DNA of 34,960 nt from an uncultured Clostridia bacterium (GCA_947630245.1 CANRGR010000009.1:1-34960), one strand, 5' to 3'; counted from the first letter of the stretch, positions 16,009-23,517 are shown. Translations and numbers: made by a program. Notes: generated by a model not told the origin, from the letters alone.

Positions 16009-16133
16009 CCGCCCGCGGCTCCGCCGCGGGCGTGTGTTTTTATGTTTCGGATTTTCCTTCCGCCCGCGGCTCCGCCGCGGGTGTGATTTTTACATTTCGG
16101 ATTTTCCTTCCGCCCGCGGCTCCGCCGCGGGCG
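16009..16133 (+). repeat. Three tandem GC-rich hairpins, period 50-51 bases
   Basis: Three copies of CGCCCGCGGC-TCC-GCCGCGGGCG (16010-16032, 16061-16083, 16111-16133) are separated by near-identical AT-rich spacers containing T-runs and TTTCGGATTTTCCTTC. Copy 2 has one change in the right arm (T at 16082). The first two hairpins are followed after 4-5 bases by TTTTT, so on the plus strand they could act as serial terminators for the SRP RNA. They could also be an intergenic repeat family. Reading frames through the array in either strand are repetitive and not credible genes. Confidence 0.8.
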
Positions 16134-16144
16134 TCTGAATTGCA

Positions 16145-16175
16145 GGCGCGGCGCGGGATTCTCCCGCGCCGCGCC
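16145..16175. repeat. GC-rich perfect hairpin
   Basis: A 13-base-pair perfect stem GGCGCGGCGCGGG with loop ATTCT, directly after the tandem hairpin array. There is no T-run, so a terminator role is unsupported. Confidence 0.7.
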
Positions 16176-16183
16176 ATTCCAAA

Positions 16184-16399
16184 ATACGTCATGTTGAGCT
16201 TGTCGAAACATCGCCTTGATTTTAAGATTGCGGCGCTTTGGGCGGCAGGAACCGCCGCAAAGCCCGTCGCGTCTGCCGGCGCTCCTGTCGCGAGGCGCTC
16301 ACAGCGCACCGCGCTGTTGAGCAGAATGCCTCGCTCCACCTCGACAGGCTCGGAATGACGTAATCAGAATGTCCCGTTGTTTTCCTGTCATTCCGAGCC
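16184..16399. repeat. Intergenic palindromic repeat elements of the TCATTCCGAG type
   Basis: This stretch holds ATACGTCATGTTGAGCTTGT at its left end, TCGACAGGCTCGGAATGACG near 16341-16360, and an inverted GTCATTCCGAGCC at 16387-16399. GGCTCGGAATGAC (16347-16359) and GTCATTCCGAGCC (16387-16399) are a perfect 13-base inverted repeat with a 27-base loop. The middle (about 16225-16270) folds as an imperfect GC hairpin. From general knowledge, sequences of this sort are dispersed in many uncultured bacterial genomes. No protein is encoded except the tail of the zinc-ribbon gene. Confidence 0.65.
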
Positions 16400-16537
16400 C
16401 CAAAGGGGCGAGAGAATCCCCTCGGTTGATATTGGACGGCCCGCGGGGTGTTCCTTCAACGGTCTGTGACAGTAATTGCACACATCCGACAAATCGCTCA
16501 CCCGTTCCCCGCAATGGGGACATGTTATCAACGCCAT
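16388..16537 (-). CDS. Small zinc-ribbon protein ending inside a repeat
   Basis: A 49-residue reading frame beginning MALITCPHCGERVSDL, with Cys6/Cys9 (CPHC) and Cys20/Cys23 (CNYC), a clear zinc ribbon of the kind that starts many small Clostridia proteins. It has a consensus promoter and AAAGGAGAATATT before the ATG, so it is very likely expressed. The last 10 or so residues and the TGA stop fall in the TCATTCCGAG repeat; the stop is part of the repeat core GGAATGAC. Homologues usually continue with a membrane helix or a second domain, so this may be a truncated gene or a naturally short one. Function unknown. It is divergent from the Cro/C1-type regulator. Confidence 0.7.
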   Translation of the reverse strand: MALITCPHCGERVSDLSDVCNYCHRPLKEHPAGRPISTEGILSPLWGSE

Positions 16538-16549
16538 AATATTCTCCTT

Positions 16550-16598
16550 TTGTACAACATTCTTGTACTTTTGACCATATTATACAGGAAAGTTGTAC
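16550..16598. promoter_or_regulatory. Three TTGTAC sites between the divergent zinc-ribbon and regulator genes
   Basis: TTGTAC occurs at 16550-16555 (as palindromic TTGTACAA), 16563-16568 and 16593-16598. The third lies between the -35 and -10 of the zinc-ribbon promoter; the other two lie just downstream of its start. Binding by the adjacent Cro/C1-type protein is an inference from position. Confidence 0.5.
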
Positions 16599-16607
16599 AT
16601 TTGTCAA
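16579..16607 (-). promoter_or_regulatory. Consensus promoter of the zinc-ribbon gene
   Basis: Minus strand TTGACA (16602-16607), 17 bases, TATAAT (16579-16584): a perfect match to the sigma-A consensus, about 40 bases before the ATG. Confidence 0.9.
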
Positions 16608-16610
16608 GGA

Positions 16611-16829
16611 ATGAAAATACATTTGTCGGAAAATATTCGATATTATCGCATTCAAATGGGGATGACGCAGCAAGAACTTGCGGAAAAGCTGAACGGGAAA
16701 CGGAGTTTGATCTGCAATTATGAGCGCGGATACAGCACGCCCGATATCTACACGATTTGCCGTCTTGCGGAAATTTTCGATATCTCGCTGAATGAACTGG
16801 TCGAATATCAGAATCCGGATACGAAGTAG
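16611..16829 (+). CDS. Cro/C1-type helix-turn-helix regulator
   Basis: A 72-residue single-domain DNA-binding protein: MKIHLSENIRYYRIQMGMTQ, then QELAEKLNGKRSLICNYERG as the helix-turn-helix and LAEIFDISLNELVEY as the closing helices. This is the stand-alone XRE form with no sensor domain. ATG at 16611 is preceded by AAGGA with almost no gap; a TTG at 16593 in the same frame, behind CAGGAAAG, is an alternative start. It probably regulates itself and the divergent zinc-ribbon gene through the TTGTAC sites. No toxin or phage gene is beside it. Confidence 0.85.
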   Translation: MKIHLSENIRYYRIQMGMTQQELAEKLNGKRSLICNYERGYSTPDIYTICRLAEIFDISLNELVEYQNPDTK

Positions 16830-16855
16830 GAGAACTTGAATTTTATGCCCGATAA

Positions 16856-16896
16856 AAGCATCCGCCCCGCGGCGCTGAAAGCGCCGCGGGGCGGAT
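16856..16896 (-). terminator. Terminator of the M18 aminopeptidase gene
   Basis: A perfect 16-base-pair GC stem (16860-16875 with 16881-16896), loop of five, followed on the minus strand by GCTTTTATC. It starts 12 bases after the aminopeptidase stop and may also stop transcripts of the regulator gene from the other side. Confidence 0.8.
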
Positions 16897-16908
16897 CTGT
16901 TCACGAGA

Positions 16909-18309
16909 TTATTTCATGAAGGCGAGGAATGCCTTGTAGTTGCTGTACACGTCCGCCTTCGAGACGAGCTCCCACGGCGCGTGCATGGAGATGACGGGCA
17001 CGCCCAAGTCCACGGTGTCGATATTGAGCTGTGCGACGAATTTCGCAACCGTTCCGCCGCCGCCGATGTCCACTTTGCCGAGCTCCGCCGTCTGCCAGAC
17101 GACGTCATTCTCCGCAAACATTCTGCGCACTTCGCCGATAAACTCCGCGTTGGCGTCGTTACTGCCGCTCTTGCCCCGCGCGCCCGTGAATTTGCACATG
17201 GCGGTCCCGCAGGAGAGCAGCGCGGCGTTCATCTTTTCATAGACGTTTGCGAAGTTGGGATCGTACGCCGCCGTCACATCGGACGAGAGGCACTTGCTCG
17301 CCGCCCGCACCTTGCGGAAGTTCGCGCCGAGCGCAAGGGAGATCTCCTCCATGAGATCCTCATAGATCTTGCACTGGATTCCCGTCGTGCCCTCGCTGCC
17401 GATCTCCTCCTTGTCGACGAGCATGGCGAGCACGGTATGTTCCGTGTTGTTCCCGACGACCGCAGTGAGCGCGGGATAGGCGCAAACTCTGTCGTCGTGC
17501 CCGTAAGCGCCGATGAGCGCACGATCGAACCCGATGTCGCGCGCGCCGTAAGCGGGGACGGCGGAGAGTTCCGCGGAGAGGAGATCCTCCTCCGAGACGC
17601 CGTATGTTTCATGCAGAACGGAGAGAACGCCGAGCTTGATCTTGTCGGAGACTTCCTTGTCGTCGTAGGGAAGTCCGCCGACGACGACGTTGAGCTGTTC
17701 GCCCTCAATGAGTTTGGAGGCGGCGCCGCTCATCTGCTCGCCGCCGAGATGAGGGAGAAGGTCGTTGATATAGAACACGGGATCTTTGGGATCCTCGCCC
17801 ACGCGGACGGAGACCTTTTCGCCGTTTTTGAGCATGATCACGCCGTGCAGTGCGAGCGGGATCGCCGTCCATTGGTACTTCTTGATTCCCCCGTAGTAAT
17901 GGGTCTTGAAGAACGCCATCCCGCTGTCCTCATAGAGGGGATTCTGCTTGATGTCGATGCGGGGCGCGTCGATATGGGAGGCGATGATGCGCATGCCGTC
18001 CTCTTCTATATTCTTTGTACCAACGCGGAATACGACGACCGACTTGCCGCGGTTGACGAAATACTTCTTGTCGCCCGCTTTGAGCGGATCGCCGAAGCGG
18101 TATTCGGTGAAGCCGTTTTTCTTTGCCTCGTTCACGGCGAAATCGCACACCTCGCGCTCCGTCTTGGCGGCGTCGAGGAAGGCTTTGTACCCCTCCGCGT
18201 AACGGAAAATTTCGTTGCGCTCCGCCTCGTCGGCGATCTCATAGTAGTTGCGTTTTTTATAGGCGAGCTGTTCCAAAAGCTCCTGCCCCTTGCTCTTTTT
18301 TTCAGACAT
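16909..18309 (-). CDS. apeA: M18 family zinc aminopeptidase
   Basis: A 466-residue metallopeptidase that removes N-terminal residues, often acidic or hydrophobic, from peptides in the cytoplasm as a large tetrahedral complex. Zinc-site and family motifs: ASHIDAPRIDIKQ near 110-122, HYYGGIKKYQW near 137, VDKEEIGSEGTTG near 300, and ISMHAPWELVSKADVY near 445. Full family length, so likely active. ATG 18309 follows ACGGAGGACGGT. It is monocistronic, with its own promoter and terminator, and sits downstream of the ribosomal superoperon in the same direction. Confidence 0.94.
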   Translation of the reverse strand: MSEKKSKGQELLEQLAYKKRNYYEIADEAERNEIFRYAEGYKAFLDAAKTEREVCDFAVNEAKKNGFTEYRFGDPLKAGDKKYFVNRGKSVVVFRVGTKNIEEDGMRIIASHIDAPRIDIKQNPLYEDSGMAFFKTHYYGGIKKYQWTAIPLALHGVIMLKNGEKVSVRVGEDPKDPVFYINDLLPHLGGEQMSGAASKLIEGEQLNVVVGGLPYDDKEVSDKIKLGVLSVLHETYGVSEEDLLSAELSAVPAYGARDIGFDRALIGAYGHDDRVCAYPALTAVVGNNTEHTVLAMLVDKEEIGSEGTTGIQCKIYEDLMEEISLALGANFRKVRAASKCLSSDVTAAYDPNFANVYEKMNAALLSCGTAMCKFTGARGKSGSNDANAEFIGEVRRMFAENDVVWQTAELGKVDIGGGGTVAKFVAQLNIDTVDLGVPVISMHAPWELVSKADVYSNYKAFLAFMK

Positions 18310-18341
18310 ACCGTCCTCCGTTTTTTCTTTTATATACCACC

Positions 18342-18370
18342 ATTATATCACCCTTCAAACCAAAAATCAA
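18342..18370 (-). promoter_or_regulatory. Promoter of the M18 aminopeptidase gene
   Basis: Minus strand TTGATT (18365-18370), 17 bases, TATAAT (18342-18347) with a TGA extended -10, about 35 bases before the ATG. Confidence 0.8.
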
Positions 18371-18388
18371 TGAAAAACGGACGGTAAA

Positions 18389-18426
18389 TGGGCGCCGCCC
18401 GAGGCGAATGCCTCGGGCGGCGCCCA
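18389..18426 (-). terminator. Hairpin ending the ribosomal superoperon after rplQ
   Basis: A perfect 17-base-pair GC-rich stem with a GAAT loop, 19 bases after the rplQ stop. Only ATTT follows directly on the minus strand, with a later TTTTT at about 13 bases, so the U-run is imperfect. Confidence 0.7.
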
Positions 18427-18445
18427 ACCGGAATTCCGGTTCGTT

Positions 18446-18952
18446 TTACACAAGTTCGATGATTGCGGTTTCGGCTGCGTCGCCGCGGCGCTGACCGAGG
18501 AGATAGATCCTCGTGTAACCGCCGCCCTGACCGAGCTCCTCTTTCCGCTGCGCGTACTTGGGTGCAATCTCGTTGAACAGCTTCTCAATGAGGGGATGAC
18601 GGATCTGCGCGGTGCGCTTTTTATAATCCTTCTTGCTCTCGTTGAACTCCTTGATCTCCTGCAAATCATACGTCTTTGCGATGATGGCACGGCGAGCGGC
18701 GAGTTTTCTGGGACCGTCTTTCACGGACGTCGTTTTGACGTCCTTTCCCTTCTTGTCCTTGATGACGACGTCGTATTCGATCACATCGTCATAGGTATTG
18801 ACCGCTTTCGTAATGAGCTTTTCGACGTAGGGTTGAAGTTCCTTCGCCCGTGCCGCCGTCGTCTCGATCTTTCCGTACCAAAGGAGCTGAGATGCCTGCC
18901 CTCTCAACAGTGCCATTCTTTGCTTGGTTGTCTTGCCCAATTTACCCGGCAT
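18446..18952 (-). CDS. rplQ: 50S ribosomal protein L17, long form
   Basis: A 168-residue L17, last gene of the alpha operon. It starts MPGKLGKTTKQRMALLRGQ and ends with GGGYTRIYLLGQRRGDAAE, both conserved. Typical bacterial L17 is about 115-130 residues; the extra length here lies in a lysine-rich insert at about 52-85 (between KLITKA and KLAARRA) and a second stretch near 95-115. It follows rpoA by 3 bases. The role is large-subunit assembly near the exit tunnel. Confidence 0.95.
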   Translation of the reverse strand: MPGKLGKTTKQRMALLRGQASQLLWYGKIETTAARAKELQPYVEKLITKAVNTYDDVIEYDVVIKDKKGKDVKTTSVKDGPRKLAARRAIIAKTYDLQEIKEFNESKKDYKKRTAQIRHPLIEKLFNEIAPKYAQRKEELGQGGGYTRIYLLGQRRGDAAETAIIELV

Positions 18953-18955
18953 AAT

Positions 18956-19909
18956 TTAATCCTCCTTTTTTTCCAGCGAAAGACCGTACGCTTCGAGTTT
19001 CTGAATGACTTCGTCGAGAGATTTCTTGCCCAAGTTGCGCACTTTGAGCATCTCGTCCTCCGTCTTGGAGATCAGGTCTTCCACGGTGTGAATGTTCGCT
19101 CTCTTCAAGCAGTTGTAGGAACGGACGGAGAAGTCCATGTCCTCGATCTTCATGGAGAGGATCTGCTGCTGCTTATCGTCGTCCGTCTTGACAAGGATAT
19201 CCATATCTTTGATGGTATCCGAAAGATTGACGAACAGGTTGATGTGATCCTGCATGATCTTGGCGGCGAGCGAGACGATCTCCTTTCCCGAGAACGTTCC
19301 GTCCGTCCAGACCTCGATCGTAAGTCTGTCGTAATCAATCGCCTGCCCCACGCGCGCCGGCTCCACCTGGTAATTCACCTTCTGGACGGGCGTATAGATG
19401 CTGTCGATGGGGATATAGTCGATGATCGGCTGTTTGTTGTCTTTCGCGGGCTTGTAACCCCTGCCCCTTCCGATCGTGATTTCCATGTCGATCTTTCCGC
19501 CCGCGTCCACCGTGCAGATGTACTGGTCGGAATTGACAATCTCGACTTCCGCGTCCTGCGCGATGTCCGCCGCCGTGATGACTGCGGGACCCTCTTTGCA
19601 GAGGCGGAGCGTCTTGGTGTAATCTTTATCGGTAATCTTTGTCTTGATCGCAAGAAGTTTCAAATTCAGGATGATCTCGGTGACGTCCTCCTTCACCCCG
19701 GGAATGGCGGAAAACTCGTGCTTGACGGTTCCGTCCATGAATCTGATTCCCTGCGCGGCGGCGCCGGGCAATGCAGACAGCAAAATTCTTCTCAGACAGT
19801 TGCCTATCGTAAGACCGAAACCCTTTTCGAGCGGCTCAACGACGATTCTCGCGTACGATCTCTCTTCGTTTTCCGTTACCTCGATCTTGGGCATATCCAT
19901 TTCGATCAT
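18956..19909 (-). CDS. rpoA: DNA-directed RNA polymerase alpha subunit
   Basis: A 317-residue alpha subunit. The N-terminal dimerisation domain includes PLEKGFGLTIGNCLRRILLS (about 30-50), and the C-terminal DNA- and activator-binding domain includes LKRANIHTVEDLI and VRNLGKKSLDEV (about 255-305). Full length. It lies between rpsD and rplQ as usual, with ribosome binding site AAGGAGGGTAACTTT before the ATG. Confidence 0.98.
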   Translation of the reverse strand: MIEMDMPKIEVTENEERSYARIVVEPLEKGFGLTIGNCLRRILLSALPGAAAQGIRFMDGTVKHEFSAIPGVKEDVTEIILNLKLLAIKTKITDKDYTKTLRLCKEGPAVITAADIAQDAEVEIVNSDQYICTVDAGGKIDMEITIGRGRGYKPAKDNKQPIIDYIPIDSIYTPVQKVNYQVEPARVGQAIDYDRLTIEVWTDGTFSGKEIVSLAAKIMQDHINLFVNLSDTIKDMDILVKTDDDKQQQILSMKIEDMDFSVRSYNCLKRANIHTVEDLISKTEDEMLKVRNLGKKSLDEVIQKLEAYGLSLEKKED

Positions 19910-19936
19910 AAAGTTACCCTCCTTGAAATATTCTAA

Positions 19937-20560
19937 TTACTTGGAGTACAATTCGACAATCATATGCTCCGCAATCTGGCTGTCAACGTCCTCACGGGTC
20001 GGAAGTGCCAATACTTTGCCTTCCAGCTTCTCGGGATCGAATTCAAGCCACTTGGGCATATTCGCAACCTTCATCGTTTTGATCTGTTCGAAAAATTTGT
20101 TGTCTTTGCGGTTCTCTTTGACGGCGATCACGTCCCCCGCTCTCACACTGTAAGAGGGAACGTTGACCGTTCTGCCGTTGACCATGAAATGGGAATGGTT
20201 GACGAGCTGGCGCGCCTGTGTGCGCGAAACGCCGATCCCCATGCGGTAGATCACGTTGTCGAGCCGTCTTTCCAGCAACGAGAGCATGTTCTCGCCGGTG
20301 ATGCCCTTCATGCGGTCCGCCACTTCATAGTAATGGCGGAACTGCCCTTCCTGCACGCCGTAGATGCGCTTGGTTTTCTGCTTCTCGCGAAGCTGCAAGC
20401 CGTATTCGGAAACCTTCTTTCTGCCCGCGCCGTGCTGTCCGGGAGGCGTGGGGCGTTTATTGAAGGGGCACTTCTCCATGTAGCATTTCTCGCCCTTCAA
20501 AAAGAGCTTGCCGCCTTCTCTTCTGCAAAGTTTGCATTTTGCGTCTCTGTAAACTGCCAT
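19937..20560 (-). CDS. rpsD: 30S ribosomal protein S4
   Basis: A 207-residue primary 16S-binding protein. The N-terminus carries a cysteine set ([18 protein letters not shown]) consistent with the zinc-binding form. The S4 RNA-binding domain is at about 98-160 ([20 protein letters not shown]). In several bacteria S4 autoregulates the alpha operon or its own gene, so the leader before rpsM is a possible target. Confidence 0.97.
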   Translation of the reverse strand: MAVYRDAKCKLCRREGGKLFLKGEKCYMEKCPFNKRPTPPGQHGAGRKKVSEYGLQLREKQKTKRIYGVQEGQFRHYYEVADRMKGITGENMLSLLERRLDNVIYRMGIGVSRTQARQLVNHSHFMVNGRTVNVPSYSVRAGDVIAVKENRKDNKFFEQIKTMKVANMPKWLEFDPEKLEGKVLALPTREDVDSQIAEHMIVELYSK

Positions 20561-20575
20561 ATTCCTTGCCTCCTG

Positions 20576-20974
20576 TTATACTCTTCTGCGCTTGGGCGGT
20601 CTGCATCCGTTGTGGGGAATGGGAGACACGTCGGAAATGAGCGTGACTTGAAGATCGCAATTCGCAAGCGCGCGGATTGCGGATTCTCTGCCCGCGCCCG
20701 GTCCTTTGACGTACACTTCGACCGCGCGGAGCCCGTGCTCCTTCGCCGCCTTTGCCGCCGTCTCCGTCGCCATCTGCGCCGCAAACGGGGTGCCCTTTCT
20801 CGATCCCTTGAACCCGAGCGAACCCGCGCTCGACCACGAAATCGCGTTGCCGCTCATATCGGTGAACGTGACGAGCGTATTATTGAAGGAGGACTGAATG
20901 TGAACTTGTCCTTTGTCGACTTTTTTGAGCTCCCTCTTCTTGCCGCGGGAGACTGTCTTTCTCTTATCTGCCAT
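20576..20974 (-). CDS. rpsK: 30S ribosomal protein S11
   Basis: A 132-residue S11, located on the platform of the small subunit. Conserved segments [30 protein letters not shown] and [20 protein letters not shown] are present. It lies 12 bases after rpsM and 15 bases before rpsD. Confidence 0.97.
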   Translation of the reverse strand: MADKRKTVSRGKKRELKKVDKGQVHIQSSFNNTLVTFTDMSGNAISWSSAGSLGFKGSRKGTPFAAQMATETAAKAAKEHGLRAVEVYVKGPGAGRESAIRALANCDLQVTLISDVSPIPHNGCRPPKRRRV

Positions 20975-20986
20975 CGCTGCTCCTCC

Positions 20987-21355
20987 TTACTTCTTCTTGT
21001 TCGCAACCGTGCGGCGCGGACCTTTCCGCGTTCTTGCGTTGCGCTTTGTGCTCTGTCCGCGGACGGGAAGTCCCTTTCTGTGACGCACGCCGCGATAGCA
21101 CCCGATTTCCATCAGGCGCTTGATGTTGAGGCTGACCTGTCCTCTCAGTTCGCCCTCCACCGTGTAGTGGTGGTCGATATATTCTCTCAGCTTCGATACG
21201 TCGTTCTCATCGAGATCCTTCACGCGCGTGTCGGGATCAATCCCGGTCTCCGCGAGGATCTTCTTGGACGTCGTAAGTCCGATTCCGTAAATGTAGGTGA
21301 GTCCGATTTCAACCCGTTTCTCTCTGGGCAAATCCACACCGGCAATACGAGCCAT
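20987..21355 (-). CDS. rpsM: 30S ribosomal protein S13
   Basis: A 122-residue S13, which contacts the head of the small subunit and the A/P-site tRNAs. It starts [20 protein letters not shown] and has the C-terminal [19 protein letters not shown]. The ATG follows AAACGGAGGTTATCA. It is the first gene after a consensus promoter and a 195-base leader. Confidence 0.97.
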   Translation of the reverse strand: MARIAGVDLPREKRVEIGLTYIYGIGLTTSKKILAETGIDPDTRVKDLDENDVSKLREYIDHHYTVEGELRGQVSLNIKRLMEIGCYRGVRHRKGLPVRGQSTKRNARTRKGPRRTVANKKK

Positions 21356-21550
21356 TGATAACCTCCGTTTTTGGTAATGTTTATTTTTTCTATTTCGACG
21401 GAACTTTGCGGAAACAGTGGAAAATATTTCCGTACGCAGTTCCCTTTGTTTTCACAATAAAAGTGCAAAGCAAGCCGAGTTTCCGCACGCTTTTGTGCGG
21501 AAATTCAGCTGTTGCAAACGATTTTACACGATTTCCTGCCGAAACCGTGG
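21356..21550 (-). promoter_or_regulatory. Structured leader of the rpsM-rplQ (alpha) operon
   Basis: The transcript from the promoter at 21557-21585 would begin with about 195 noncoding bases. It contains a nine-base-pair hairpin TTTCCGCAC/GTGCGGAAA (21480-21503) and a longer imperfect hairpin closed by GGAACT/AGTTCC (21400-21443). No U-run follows either, so control at the level of translation or RNA stability, perhaps by S4 or S13, is more plausible than attenuation. This is inference. Confidence 0.5.
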
Positions 21551-21556
21551 ATTTTC

Positions 21557-21585
21557 ATTATAACACAACGGCAATCGCCTGTCAA
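21557..21585 (-). promoter_or_regulatory. Perfect sigma-A promoter for the alpha operon
   Basis: Minus strand TTGACA (21580-21585), 17 bases, TATAAT (21557-21562), with TGT forming an extended -10. It begins 7 bases after the rpmJ stop codon. Every element matches consensus, so this is one of the strongest promoters in the window. Confidence 0.92.
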
Positions 21586-21592
21586 GCGATTT

Positions 21593-21709
21593 TTAACCTT
21601 GTCTTTGCTTGTGGGATTTGTTTTTGGAGCAAATCACCATGACTTTCCCGTTTCTCTTGATGACCTTGCACTTGTCGCACATAGGCTTGACGGAAGGACG
21701 TACTTTCAT
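21593..21709 (-). CDS. rpmJ: 50S ribosomal protein L36
   Basis: A 38-residue reading frame: [20 protein letters not shown] followed by [18 protein letters not shown]. The Cys-Cys-Cys-His set is the zinc-binding form. It lies between infA and rpsM as in most bacteria. The ATG follows AAGAGGTAACAAAA. It is the last gene before the alpha-operon promoter. The spacer 21710-21788 before infA holds nothing recognisable. Confidence 0.97.
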   Translation of the reverse strand: MKVRPSVKPMCDKCKVIKRNGKVMVICSKNKSHKQRQG

Positions 21710-21788
21710 TTTTGTTACCTCTTCTTTTTTCTTTTTCCCGCGCCCGGGGAGACCCCGACGCTTCGCCGCTCCGCACGGGACGGCGAAC

Positions 21789-22010
21789 TCAGTTCTTGCT
21801 TCTCCAAGTGATCCGCCCCTTCGTGAGATCGTAAGGGCTCATTTCGAGCTTGACTGCGTCTCCCTCAATGATGCGGATATAATTCATGCGCAACTTTCCC
21901 GAAATATAGGCGGTGATGATGTGACCGTTTGTGAGACGGACCTTGAACGTTGCGTTCGGCAACGCCTCAATCACCCGTCCCTCTGTCTCTATGACGTCGT
22001 CTTTCGACAT
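21789..22010 (-). CDS. infA: Translation initiation factor IF-1
   Basis: A 73-residue OB-fold protein that binds the A site during initiation. It starts [20 protein letters not shown] and ends [14 protein letters not shown], matching the family end to end. The ATG follows GGAGGGAGT, 25 bases after map. Confidence 0.97.
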   Translation of the reverse strand: MSKDDVIETEGRVIEALPNATFKVRLTNGHIITAYISGKLRMNYIRIIEGDAVKLEMSPYDLTKGRITWRSKN

Positions 22011-22035
22011 ACTCCCTCCGATAATCTTGTTCCGC

Positions 22036-22779
22036 TCAAAGCGTGAGGATCTCGACGCCGTCGTCCCGGACGACGAGCGTGTTTTCGTAATGCGCCGCAG
22101 GTTTTCCGTCGAGTGTGACCGCCGTCCAGCCGTCGTCCGCCACTCTGACGCGCCAGCCGCCCGCCGCGATCATGGGTTCCACACAGATCACCGTGCCCGC
22201 TTTGAGCCGCACGCCCGTCCCCTTTCTGCCGAAATTCGGCACCGACGGATCTTCGTGCATCTCTCTGCCGATTCCGTGTCCCGTGTAGGAACGGATCACG
22301 GAAAACCCATTCTCCTCGGCGTGCCGTTGCACGCGGTAGCCGATGTCGTAGAGCGGCGTTCCCGCCTTCAACCCTTCGATCCCCTTGAAGAAGCACTCCT
22401 CGGTGACGCGGACGAGTTTATCCTTCTCCGCGCTCACTTCGCCGACCCGGAACGTCCGTGCGCCGTCGCCGTGAAACCCGTTCTTAAAGGCGCACAGATC
22501 GACGGAGACGATGTCTCCCTCTTCGAGCGGCCGACCCGACGGAATCCCGTGCACGACGACTTCGTTGACGGAGACGCATGCAGACGCCGGATACCCGCAG
22601 TAGCCGAGGCAGCTCGGTTCCGCACCGCTCGCCTTGATGAAATCGTAGACGAGGCGGTCCACTTCCTCCGTGGTCATGCCCGCGCGGATGCGCGTTCCCA
22701 CGAAATCGAGGCAGTCCCGCACGATCCTGCACGGTTCGCGCATGAGCGCGATCTCTTCTTCGCTCTTAATGAAGATCAT
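22036..22779 (-). CDS. map: Methionine aminopeptidase, type I
   Basis: A 247-residue cytoplasmic enzyme that removes the initiator Met. Metal ligands are visible in [18 protein letters not shown] (two Asp), [13 protein letters not shown] (His), CVEPMI (Glu) and the final YENTLVV (Glu); the substrate His is in [11 protein letters not shown] 22779 begins [16 protein letters not shown], the family start, two bases after the adk stop; the reading frame is open further upstream but that part overlaps adk and lacks similarity. There is no N-terminal zinc-finger extension. Confidence 0.96.
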   Translation of the reverse strand: MIFIKSEEEIALMREPCRIVRDCLDFVGTRIRAGMTTEEVDRLVYDFIKASGAEPSCLGYCGYPASACVSVNEVVVHGIPSGRPLEEGDIVSVDLCAFKNGFHGDGARTFRVGEVSAEKDKLVRVTEECFFKGIEGLKAGTPLYDIGYRVQRHAEENGFSVIRSYTGHGIGREMHEDPSVPNFGRKGTGVRLKAGTVICVEPMIAAGGWRVRVADDGWTAVTLDGKPAAHYENTLVVRDDGVEILTL

Positions 22780-22781
22780 AC

Positions 22782-23417
22782 TCAGCCGATCATCCGATCG
22801 AGCGCCGCCTTCACTTCTTCGAAGAGCACTTCCGCAGGAGCCTCCGTGCCCGTGAAGTTGAGAATGACGCCCTTCTTCGTGTAGTATTCGATGAGCGGAG
22901 CGGTCTGTTCGTTGTACACCGCAAGACGCGCCCCCACCGTTTCGGGATTGTCGTCCTTTCTCTGATACAGCTCGCCGCCGCAGCGCGCGCATGTCGTCGC
23001 GCCGTTCAGCGTGGAGACATGATAGCTTTCGCCGCACTCCCTGCAAACTCTTCTGCCGCAGAGGCGGTCCATGAGAAGTTTGTGGTCGATGTTGATATTC
23101 ACGACCGCGTCGATGTGCGCGAATCCGTCCAGCGCCTCCGCCTGAAACAGATTGCGGGGGAACCCGTCGAGCAGATACCCTTTCTTGCAGTCCTCCCACG
23201 TCAGTCTGTCTTTGACGATCGCACAGGTGACTTCGTCGGGAACGAGCTCGCCCTTGTCGGTATACGACTTGGCGAGGAGCCCGATCTCGGTTCCGTTCTT
23301 GATGTTCGCGCGGAAGATGTCCCCCGTCGAGATGTGGACGAGACCGTAGCGTTCGGAGATCTTGGTCGCCTGGGTGCCCTTTCCGGCGCCGGGCGCGCCG
23401 AGTAAAATCAGATTCAT
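22782..23417 (-). CDS. adk: Adenylate kinase, zinc-lid type
   Basis: A 211-residue enzyme that interconverts ATP plus AMP with 2 ADP. The P-loop GAPGAGKGT is at 7-15, the GFPRN motif near 85, and the lid domain contains Cys125/Cys128 and Cys143/Cys146, the structural zinc site typical of Gram-positive enzymes. ATG 23417 follows AAAGGAGTTTTT. A longer in-frame start exists but has no family similarity. The gene is between secY and map as usual. Confidence 0.97.
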   Translation of the reverse strand: MNLILLGAPGAGKGTQATKISERYGLVHISTGDIFRANIKNGTEIGLLAKSYTDKGELVPDEVTCAIVKDRLTWEDCKKGYLLDGFPRNLFQAEALDGFAHIDAVVNINIDHKLLMDRLCGRRVCRECGESYHVSTLNGATTCARCGGELYQRKDDNPETVGARLAVYNEQTAPLIEYYTKKGVILNFTGTEAPAEVLFEEVKAALDRMIG

Positions 23418-23454
23418 AAAAACTCCTTTCCGGATCACGGCGCGGGGCATAGCT

Positions 23455-23508
23455 CCGGCGGGATCGCCCGCCGGGCGCCTCGGCTCTCCCTTCCCGCAGA
23501 CGCGGGAA
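23455..23508 (-). other. Two hairpins in the secY-adk spacer
   Basis: Within the 100-base spacer are an eight-base-pair GC hairpin (CCGGCGGG/CCCGCCGG, 23455-23474) and a seven-base-pair hairpin (TTCCCGC/GCGGGAA, 23491-23508). Neither is followed by a U-run on the minus strand. They may be processing or stability elements between the spc part and adk. A similar hairpin (CGCCGCG/CGCGGCG, 24877-24895) lies between rplO and secY. Confidence 0.5.
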
Positions 23509-23517
23509 ACTTTATAC

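Noticed and set aside
16009-16133. Tandem repeat considered as a CRISPR array
   Set aside because: Spacers are nearly identical to one another, there are only three units and no cas gene, so it is a tandem hairpin repeat.
15900-16358. Overlapping repetitive frames with repeated ARGGAAGG-type peptides
   Set aside because: They are translations of the tandem hairpin array and SRP RNA, not plausible proteins.
16593-16829. Cro/C1-type regulator as the antitoxin of a toxin-antitoxin pair
   Set aside because: No toxin-like gene on either side; the partner is a zinc ribbon with no toxin motif.
16299-16904. 201-codon minus-strand frame through the regulator and repeat region
   Set aside because: Overlaps the supported regulator gene antisense and is out of frame with the zinc-ribbon gene, which has the promoter and ribosome binding site.
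22036-23199. 387-codon frame as a fused N-terminally extended methionine aminopeptidase
   Set aside because: The upstream part is out of frame with and fully overlaps adk, and lacks any zinc-finger or other domain; the true start is 22779.
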